A DNA stretch of 64,000 bases from Stratiolaelaps scimitus (Eukaryota; Arthropoda; Arachnida; Mesostigmata; Laelapidae), in assembly GCA_019614645.1 (NCBI GenBank), contig JABWDB010000014.1:1488001-1552000 (forward strand), in the 5' to 3' direction. The position numbers and the translations under genes were made by a program. Positions within the stretch are counted from its first letter, which is position 1; each line of letters opens with the position of its first letter. Shown one piece after another: positions 58,601-64,000 of this stretch. A model generated the notes under the pieces. It was not told where the DNA came from and ran no database searches. It saw nothing but the letters and a program-made list of their open reading frames with translations.

Positions 58601-59379
58601 AGATTATAGACGACCAGTGCAAGGTGACACCACCGTTCGCGAAGAGTATCATTTCGAGTAAGGACTATATGTCGACAAAGTGGGCCAGCTTAAGTGTTTT
58701 GGACACAAAAATGGCTGAGCGAATACAACCCAACAGTAAAACTTTATTGGAAATATCGAACTGTCCCAAATCAGTTTAATTGGGACTCACTATATGGTAA
58801 CAGCGATAGCGGGCATGCTGTAGCAGACTTAATCTCTGATGTTACTCTAGGTAATTCATGTGTTCAAGGTAGAACTTGGTTGAAAGTAGAACGCGAACAA
58901 CAAATCCCCCTTGAAACTGCCATGTTCTGCATTTTTGCTACAACTCATGTACAGGGTGTTCGAAATATGTCACATCTGCGAGGGCAAAAAAATGTGGGTT
59001 CAAAGTTGGCAAACGCGAAGTCGTAGTGGCAGGGTCGAATCTAACCAGTAATTCGTGTCTTGGTTAACTGGCAGCTAGCTGTTTCTCACGATACTTGGTG
59101 CAAAAGCTTTCGAACATCGGATGATTAGAGAGGATATTGTGTTTTTTCGGCTCTACGAATAGAGGTCACAGAAAGAGAGTACTAACCCTTCAAAGCGTTG
59201 CTGAACACTGTAGCAATGAGGTGCGCAGCTGCAAGTCGCGTTCTGTAATCGGCTCCCTCGAAAGCACGAAGAGCCAATGACAGCAGAACCTCGAGATCAG
59301 GTCCAGCAACTCTGCATAATGTGTCAGCGGCCAGCTCCCGAACAACCAATTGCCGGTCTGCCAGACAAACCTTCATAGA
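50541..59379 (-). CDS. HEATR5B: HEATR5B (p200a/Laa1 family) HEAT-repeat trafficking protein, 5' partial, 10 exons
   Basis: Gene-level entry. Ten minus-strand exons (59379-59187, 57971-57838, 57338-56911, 56548-56292, 56105-54783, 54366-54185, 53878-53741, 53478-53288, 53020-52795, 52619-50541) join in phase to 1716 codons and TAG. Local matches to the human HEATR5B sequence as I remember it run collinearly through almost every exon, for example the GWLVMGS/GLGPS segment, GALEHD, PLPLGVSLIDA, GPELQ, FAPKD, RHAAIACLRQ, VPEPEFEGH and the ILEQFQAQVDAALRPAF block. Human HEATR5B is about 2070 residues, so roughly 200 N-terminal residues are missing here. The family (yeast Laa1; with aftiphilin and gamma-synergin in mammals) works in the cytosol with the AP-1 adaptor on clathrin carriers between trans-Golgi and endosomes. 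The protein is mostly tandem alpha-helical HEAT repeats with no enzymatic motif. The gene faces the lectin receptor tail to tail. Confidence 0.93.
52795..53020 (-). CDS. HEATR5B: HEATR5B exon 9 of those found
   Basis: The acceptor is TTAATCACCAG, with the exon starting at 53020; the donor is CTG|GTATGT. It enters in phase 2 and leaves in phase 0. It begins with an acidic, low-complexity linker (DGDADDGGDSK, EEGDTEDAEQQFQQ), as in the human protein. It then encodes VGPRWRTKAFALECVIRLVQ and DGDRTHFNMTL, matching human [20 protein letters not shown] and QAHFDLAL. Confidence 0.9.
53288..53478 (-). CDS. HEATR5B: HEATR5B exon 8 of those found
   Basis: The acceptor is AATTTCTGCAG, with the exon starting at 53478; the donor is GCCGA|GTAAGT. 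It enters in phase 0 and leaves in phase 2. It encodes VEDDVRGLPWERGLILVAFS, then TEQRAVAQLRDILVSLLSLS and WLSICKQVLADTAA. These correspond to the human stretch GLPGMLFGMLD...DIHDTLGHMLTSL...HWLMLCKDVLAAS. An internal open frame covers the region on the other strand but has no match. Confidence 0.85.
53741..53878 (-). CDS. HEATR5B: HEATR5B exon 7 of those found
   Basis: The acceptor is CCGGCGCAG, with the exon starting at 53878, phase 0. It encodes SSLESEHVTLRHAAIACLRQ, FLQRDPMDIFYRIADNPP and ends DATLPP, matching human [20 protein letters not shown]. Two phase-0 donors are possible: CCT|GTAAGC (used here, end 53741) or CAG|GTACCA (end 53732, adding Val-Ser-Gln). The first has the better intron consensus. 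Confidence 0.82.
54185..54366 (-). CDS. HEATR5B: HEATR5B exon 6 of those found
   Basis: The acceptor is TACCCCTGCAG, with the exon starting at 54366; the donor is TTATGC|GTACGT. It enters in phase 1 and leaves in phase 0. It encodes TLGPELQVLESSTRNLRIGC, HSDPVVKSEALGALQQLQLF and APKDISIAPILFFLC, matching human [43 protein letters not shown]. Confidence 0.9.
54783..56105 (-). CDS. HEATR5B: HEATR5B exon 5 of those found (1.3 kb)
   Basis: The acceptor is TTTCACTACAG, with the exon starting at 56105; the donor is ATCG|GTTGGT, phase 1-1. It encodes 440 codons including GWLVMGSIMGLGPSTVRSLL, LLLLWKSSFPRT, NRAGALATMSSFLSHC, LKASAAMVRFRLYQVLLQIP, GALEHD, PLPLGVSLIDAAVDLFGYMF, PHVPDKHRQQ, SGHALALGYLHRYTAGY and EVHQNLGRCLQTFIG. 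All are near matches to human HEATR5B in the same order. The GTTGGT donor is weak; the stronger-looking GTAATC four bases further on would break the reading frame. Confidence 0.95.
56292..56548 (-). CDS. HEATR5B: HEATR5B exon 4 of those found
   Basis: The acceptor is CTCTTCGTCTTTGTCAAAG, with the exon starting at 56548; the donor is AAAG|GTTACT. It enters in phase 2 and leaves in phase 1. The joined protein reads YLLRWITQAQPALLSPV, then GYSCAIAAML and the ISEEMLRSAKDDASIALLRA run. These match human CLRCVAVALP..LTPFLDRC, GYSFAMAALL and IAEDLLRTAAQNSRLSLQR. The frame stays open upstream of the acceptor to about 56726, but using an acceptor there breaks the phase. Confidence 0.88.
56862..56888. 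repeat. (TA)n array just inside a HEATR5B intron
   Basis: It begins 23 bases after the donor at 56911 (minus strand). Confidence 0.9.
56911..57338 (-). CDS. HEATR5B: HEATR5B exon 3 of those found
   Basis: The acceptor is GATGGCAG, with the exon starting at 57338; the donor is TTAAG|GTACGT. It enters in phase 0 and leaves in phase 2. It encodes AYVFFLDKMGGLFVERHL, the RSCVLFILRSV core, LLSDKAQRSACRDLG, and ends VRIYAAYLLR. These match human AYVVF...GG.WLER, RRCVSFILR, LLGEKAQIAAAKE and ARLAAAWCLR. Human carries extra loop residues between the KAQ and QDSS parts, so this copy is slightly shorter there. A (TA)n array begins 23 bases into the following intron. Confidence 0.9.
57339..57837 (-). 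other. Intron of HEATR5B (0.5 kb)
   Basis: GTACGT to GGCAG on the minus strand; very AT-rich, with ATT repeats. Confidence 0.8.
57838..57971 (-). CDS. HEATR5B: HEATR5B exon 2 of those found
   Basis: A strong acceptor (eight T then ACAG) precedes 57971 and the donor is CAT|GTACGT. It enters in phase 1 and leaves in phase 0. The protein KQRTLEECLQLLSTAFARGN, then GGLFKG and RETRAGIAH, corresponds to the human [20 protein letters not shown] to REVRVGVTQ region. Two other frames across this stretch are open but do not match. Confidence 0.85.
57972..59186 (-). other. Intron of HEATR5B (1.2 kb)
   Basis: GTTAGT to TTTTTTACAG on the minus strand. A plus-strand frame at 58694-59026 carries an ACAGGGTG motif (58951) and may be a transposon scrap. 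Confidence 0.7.
59187..59379 (-). CDS. HEATR5B: HEATR5B exon (most 5' exon recognised)
   Basis: The acceptor is TATCTTACAG, with the exon starting at 59379 in phase 0; the donor is AAGG|GTTAGT, phase 1. It encodes SMKVCLADRQLVVRELAAD... to ...ATVFSNALK, which aligns with the human segment around TDRSMAVRCAVAKCL and SKLLGTVMATAL. The helical pattern of a HEAT repeat is visible. Exons encoding the preceding residues were not found. Confidence 0.82.
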
Positions 59380-62300
59380 CTGTAAGATACAACAAGGGCG
59401 AAACACGAGGACGAACGACAGGATAGATTGTTAACAGCCAAAAATACTTAACAGACATTGAGAGAAATGAGCTTTTATAAAAGCTTTACGCGACGTTACG
59501 TGAACTCGCAGTTCGATGGAAGTTATCGCCATCGACGTTCCCAATTGCTCTCCCGTACGATAAAAAAAAACGCTGAAAAACCCTGCATCAGGGAAACAAG
59601 TGCTTCGAAACTTCCACCAGTGGCTCGATAACATCCAGCATTCAACTGACAAAAGATGACAGCTCCGGCGCCAACTTCATTAAAAAAACATTCAACAGTC
59701 GAAACAGTCGACGATCGCATATTTGTGGTATTTTCTCTCATATTCTCTCATCGTATGCCAATAGCGAAGCCGGGCGTTGCGAATGACACGCGAAGATCCT
59801 ATGTAGAATCATTGTAAACCTGCGAATTGCCCCAAAACAACACGAGTCAGCTACAGCTTGAGGGAATCCATTCAGAGTAAGCTAGAACAAAACACCAGAC
59901 AGACAACGTTCCAGACAAGAAGTACCAAGCAAAACAATATCGTGCGTATGGTGACAGTTGTTATAAACGCCAACGAACAACCCGTCGATCGTTCGCGGTG
60001 AAGGTAGTGGTTCGCCATTCGGCGAACAGCTGGCCACATTGTTGCATAGCCTGAAAAAACGCGAAGGACTAAACTCCTGTCACAGGTATTGCTCAGTGCA
60101 CAGGTAGTCCTTAGGAACATACACGAATTGTATAGTGTGTATAGTGTTGTTGTTGCTGCTTAGACGCCTGCTCATTAGACTCAAACATATTGTACGTGTA
60201 TAGATGAATCGCTCGATTTTAGGTGAGACCCGTCGAGATAAGAAGTAGTGATGGGGGAGTTTTTTATTAATCATACCATTAAATACCTGGGAATTATGAA
60301 ACGTTCATTGAAGAGTAGTAGCAAAGGTGTGCTCTCCCGTAATGCTAAATTTAAATCTACCTATGAAAGCAGTGTGTTTGTCTCACAGTAAACTAGCACG
60401 TTTTGTCGATCCAAATCTATGCTTAGAGTCATTTAAAATGCTTAATCATGTAAAAATAATTTAAAATGATGATTAGTATTATTATTACTGAAAATGTAAA
60501 AAATCGGCAGTTAGCACATACTCAAATGGATATAACTTCGCGGAGTGGCAATGCAGATATTCTGCTGCAGGCTCTATGGTTTAGCGACAATTTAGTCAAC
60601 ATAGTGAACCGAATGATCTCAGTCGAATCAATCCATACTATATATACATATATAGAGGGAGTAAAAATAGATCGCTTATCACGACACCCACACACACACA
60701 CACACAACGATTGTCGTGACCGGTTACGATAACCACCAGCGACAGTACGTCCCAATGGGCGGTGAAACCGAAAAAAAATAGCACGCAACCCTACGATACT
60801 CATAATATATCCATATTCTTTCAACTTTCTGTTCGAATACTTTATCTACTTAGATATCTACTTATACTTCATCAGTTTCTCTCTCGCTCTGCCTATCCCT
60901 CGTACAATTTCCGATCGCCAACCGGGTGGCATGCCAATTCGCGATAAACTATCGCTCTATTCGACACGACATAGCACAGCCGAAGGTCTCGAACGAGAGG
61001 CCGCGACGAACGACGAAAGTTCCAGCAACTTCCTTGTATGGCCGTTCGCATTTTCTGGTTGTGTCTTCTCGTCCTCTGGCGCGCGCAGCAGCCAACGAAC
61101 GCATCGCGGACGATTGATTGTCTGTTGGTCGGCACAGCCAAACTCGCTGCCTGTCGGAGCGGCCGATCTCATCACCGCCAACTGATTCGTATCATATTCG
61201 CCGCTCCAGGGAAAGTTGTCATCATTCGTCGATGTTCGGCGTTGAACTCCCTCGCCTTGACAAAATGATCCCCGCCCCAGACACGCCACTGGTCATGTTA
61301 TTGTTGTTGCTGCTGCGATGATTAAGAGGAGATCATTTCGTTTAATAGCCTTTTCTATCTCCATATAATAGACCTGGTGGTGGTGGTGTGGTGCTGGTGG
61401 TGTTTGTAGCAGCAGCTAGACTAGATAGCGCGTCAGTGCACCGTCCACAGCGAACAGCGGCAATACTGACCGCTATGCTTCGGACTGCGTGATCCTGCCG
61501 CTACTGCTGTTGTAAACAGGATCGTCTGCATATACGCCCTTGGCTGAAGCGTGGGCCTACGCACTCCTGACTCCTGTGCTGTTTATCGCGGGGCCCGCTA
61601 TCGTGCTTAGCTGGCTGGCTTTGCTAGCCAGCTACCTGCGGTAGTCCACGGATCGAGCAAGCAAGGTAGCGCTTCACCTAACTTGTCTTGCCAGTGCCTA
61701 TCAAGACCAGCGCAGCTAAACGTTCACCTCATCTTACCTATTCCAGTTTAGCGGTGGAGTGCTTCCTCACAGCAAAAAGGGGGAAAGCATGAGAGAGAGA
61801 GACAGAGAGAGACAGGGAGAGAGAGAGTTTACGATAGCAACAGCCGAGTAGCCGCAGAAGCAGGTAAAGGCTGGCCCGCTACTGGCGGCTAGGCTCGCTC
61901 ACCCATTCGCTGACTCTCTCATTGAATCACTCAATCGTTCGCTTGTTCACAGCTTGCTTGCGTGCGGCTACCGCATATCGCATCGCATCTCCTCGGACAG
62001 AAATTGTGTCCCTACCTGTCCGGGCTGGAGACTGTGCAACTGTGCGGTCCGAACGGGCCAGCTCCTGTCGGCAAACGGAGTTGTCAAGCAAGCGATCTAC
62101 CTACCCACAGCGTCGTTACGATCGGCCATTTCGTTCGACCAGCGTGTTGAAAACGGATTAAAAAAAACTGATGACTCCACAGTTGCTGTCGTACAAAAAT
62201 CGGCTGTGGATTTAGGAGCAGTCCAGTATTTTTCGGTGAAGGCAGTTCGTTTCGAGACTAGTGGATATTTACTGCGACGTACTATCATATAGTGCTCGGT

Positions 62301-62420
62301 TGGCCAGTTCATTCGTGATACTGTCCCGTCACAAGTGAGCCGGCATCGTTGAAGGCGGTATCTCTCTCGCCGTGACACCTGTACCTCATCACGCACACGT
62401 GAAGCCAAACCGTCGCCGGG
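59380..62420. other. No exon identified; 5' part of HEATR5B and promoter of the 62421 gene expected
   Basis: HEATR5B should continue on the minus strand, but no stretch matches the N-terminal family motifs. A minus-strand stretch at about 59.98-60.05 kb follows a TTTTTTCAG acceptor-like site but matches nothing. The 60.9-62.4 kb part is GC-richer, with short open frames on both strands, and probably includes the 5' UTR of the plus-strand gene. Confidence 0.5.
61789..61827. repeat. Imperfect (GA)n tract
   Basis: GAGAGAGAGACAGAGAGAGA-type run upstream of the 62421 start. Confidence 0.85.
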
Positions 62421-62664
62421 ATGACACAGCACCATCTCGTGCCAGTGCACCCCGGTGGACGCTTAAACGGCGAAGAGTTGCGGCTCACGGAGTTCAACCG
62501 GGAGCTACCATCGATTTTGGCGCCACCGTCATCGTTTGAGCCACATGTCAGCATCACTGGAAATCCCCTGCCGCGAGTCGAAAGTCGGCCCGACTTCAAG
62601 GTAGTGTACGTCAACGGTGGAGAGGATGTCCTCATCAACAACGATGAAGAAACCAACGCCAAAG
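62421..62664 (+). CDS. Probable first coding exon of an unrecognised gene
   Basis: The ATG at 62421 follows CGCCGGG, a fair eukaryotic start context, and the frame runs 81 codons to a textbook donor AAAG|GTGAGT (phase 1). Codon use is coding-like. The peptide starts MTQHHLVPVHPGGRLNGEEL, contains SILAPPSSFEPHVSITGNPL and ends VLINNDEETNAK. It has no signal peptide, membrane segment or motif that I recognise, so I give no function. About 1.5 kb of GC-richer sequence upstream could hold the promoter and 5' UTR. The gene would run off the right edge. It points away from HEATR5B and may lie inside the unseen 5' part of that gene. Confidence 0.5.
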
Positions 62665-62951
62665 GTGAGTACGCTACTATATGATACACTCAATGGCATC
62701 GAGAGTCCGAGCGCTATTGAGAGTTCTCACAGCCTTCTCACAATAGGGCAGAGGTGGCCTAGCCTGTCTAAAAACAAATCAATGTGGACAACATTACAAA
62801 TACGCCACACTGAACGTTCAGATCTAGCGAACAGTTGCTGTTGGCGTTCCTGCCGCGCTCGTTGCTCTCAAGTGCTATTGTCGTGCGGTGCAACTGGCGT
62901 GACTGCTGACTATTGCAAAACTCATGATATTGTTAACTCGTATGACACTAG

Positions 62952-63128
62952 ACCAAGCTGTGGCAGAACAGGCCAATGGAAATATCGACGAGTGGCTTGG
63001 CGTCAGCCAAAACTACATATTTCACACGAATACAGCAGGCGTCATTGTTGTTGTTATTGTTGGTGTTGCTGCTGCTGCGGCTGCTTTATTCGGAGTGGCT
63101 ATACAAGCAGTTATCCTTAGTCATACTG
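62952..63128 (+). CDS. Possible second exon (membrane segment) of the 62421 gene
   Basis: An open stretch with acceptor GACACTAG at 62951 and donor ACTG|GTACAT is phase 1 on both sides, compatible with the donor at 62664. It encodes a hydrophilic part (DQAVAEQANGNIDEWLGVSQ) followed by a long Val/Ala hydrophobic helix (AGVIVVVIVGVAAAAAALFG). This would make the product a membrane protein with a cytoplasmic N-terminus. The acceptor lacks a good pyrimidine tract, and the helix is partly coded by a GTT/GCT run, so it may be chance. Confidence 0.2.
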
Positions 63129-64000
63129 GTACATGTATTATACTATTATATAATGACAAAGAAATAGTTGTCGAGAGACATTTGTCGAAAGGCGCATAGG
63201 TTTCAACACATATTTTTGCTACAATCTTCCCGATCGATGCAGCCAGAGCTCGGGCGGGCGGGCGTTCGGGTCGACCACGCTGTCAGATCGCAATGTCGAC
63301 ATCGAGATACAGATAAAGAGACCGACGGATAGATACATAGATGCTAGTGTGTGCTACGACTAATGCATCCTCGCCAGAAGGCCAACCGGCGGACGGCAAC
63401 GAACACTGACCCAGCTCCTAGGCTACTGGGCGTTTTGATAGGTTAGGTTAGGATAGGATAGAAAACTGCCAGTTGCGGTTCGTTTCTGTTAACCGTTGCC
63501 CAGATGCCGCCACGGCAGCCGCCTTCTCGACGCTGCCTTACTGCTGCTGCTGCTGCTGCTCCGGGCGCTGGCCAACTTGGTTGGCCAGTGTCAGCCAACT
63601 CGGAGAACGCTGTTAAGCCGTCCTCCACCAGGCACCCTCCGCTTCCCATGGAGCGGCACGAAGTGCGCGCGACGCCTGTATGAACTGTGGTGACTATAGC
63701 TAGTCTGTGTGTCTGTCTGTCTGTCTGTCTGTGTATCTTTAGGCAAGTCCGGCGCCCCGATCCGCCTTAATTCAGTTTCTATTTGTTCTTAACGCTGGCG
63801 GCTGTGGTGGTGGTGGCGGCCGTGCTGTTGTTGTGGGAAACTTTGCATGCGCCTGCTGGGGCTGACGGTCTAGTGTTTCACAACTGTAGACATTGTAGAC
63901 ATTCTCATCATTCATTGACTGAGTCGTTTGTGTGTCGTGCCCGTCCGCTCGTTCACCAAAAATGTGCAGCTTTCCGGAACACCGAATTGAGCTTGACTCC
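63129..64000. other. No further exon seen to the window edge
   Basis: It contains a GGTTAGGTTAGG stretch (two units, 63440s), a CTG run at 63541-63561 and the GTCT repeat. It is presumably intron of the 62421 gene. Confidence 0.5.
63710..63734. repeat. (GTCT)n tetranucleotide repeat
   Basis: About five to six GTCT units. Confidence 0.85.

Noticed and set aside
58694..59026. Transposase fragment inside a HEATR5B intron
   Set aside because: No DDE-type motif or known transposase signature could be read; only an ACAGGGTG end-like motif supports it.
63436..63461. GGTTAGGTTAGG as an arthropod telomere repeat
   Set aside because: Only about two units, then degenerate GGATA; no array.

Overview
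This is an animal nuclear sequence. It has no operons or ribosome binding sites; its coding exons are short, bounded by GT..AG, and separated by long introns full of microsatellites. Two multi-exon genes can be recognised. The first is a FTP/C-type lectin/sushi receptor of the arthropod Furrowed type. The second is the vesicle-trafficking protein HEATR5B. The Furrowed-type architecture points to an arthropod. Dense (TA)n, (GA)n and poly-G tracts with moderately short introns would suit a mite or other chelicerate, but that placement is a guess.

Layout. Positions 1-30164 contain no gene I can establish. They hold microsatellites, hairpins, tRNA-like (SINE-like) pieces, GC-richer low-complexity blocks (about 4.8-5.6, 10.1-11.1, 17.0-17.6 and 24.5-25.4 kb) and a few unassigned open frames. 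Two of these frames, on the minus strand at about 15.1-15.4 and 17.2-17.5 kb, have coding-like codon use. Positions 30165-46562 (+) carry eight exons of the lectin receptor. They join in phase without a break from the first part of the FTP domain, through a C-type lectin domain, three sushi modules, a Thr/Pro-rich stalk and one membrane segment, to the stop codon. The exon with the start codon and signal peptide was not found. Positions 46563-50540 lie between genes whose 3' ends face each other. Positions 50541-59379 (-) carry ten in-phase exons (1716 codons plus stop) of HEATR5B. Its N-terminal part, roughly 200 residues by comparison with the human protein, was not found up to the window edge. 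Positions 62421-62664 (+) look like the first coding exon of a third, unrecognised gene that runs off the right edge, with a possible second exon at 62952-63128.

The two recognised genes have no known shared pathway. The receptor is a cell-surface adhesion-type protein. HEATR5B acts in the cytosol with AP-1/clathrin carriers.

I found no CRISPR array, prokaryotic system, rRNA or convincing intact tRNA. The exon models come from reading splice sites, phases and remembered family alignments; no search or splice predictor was run.
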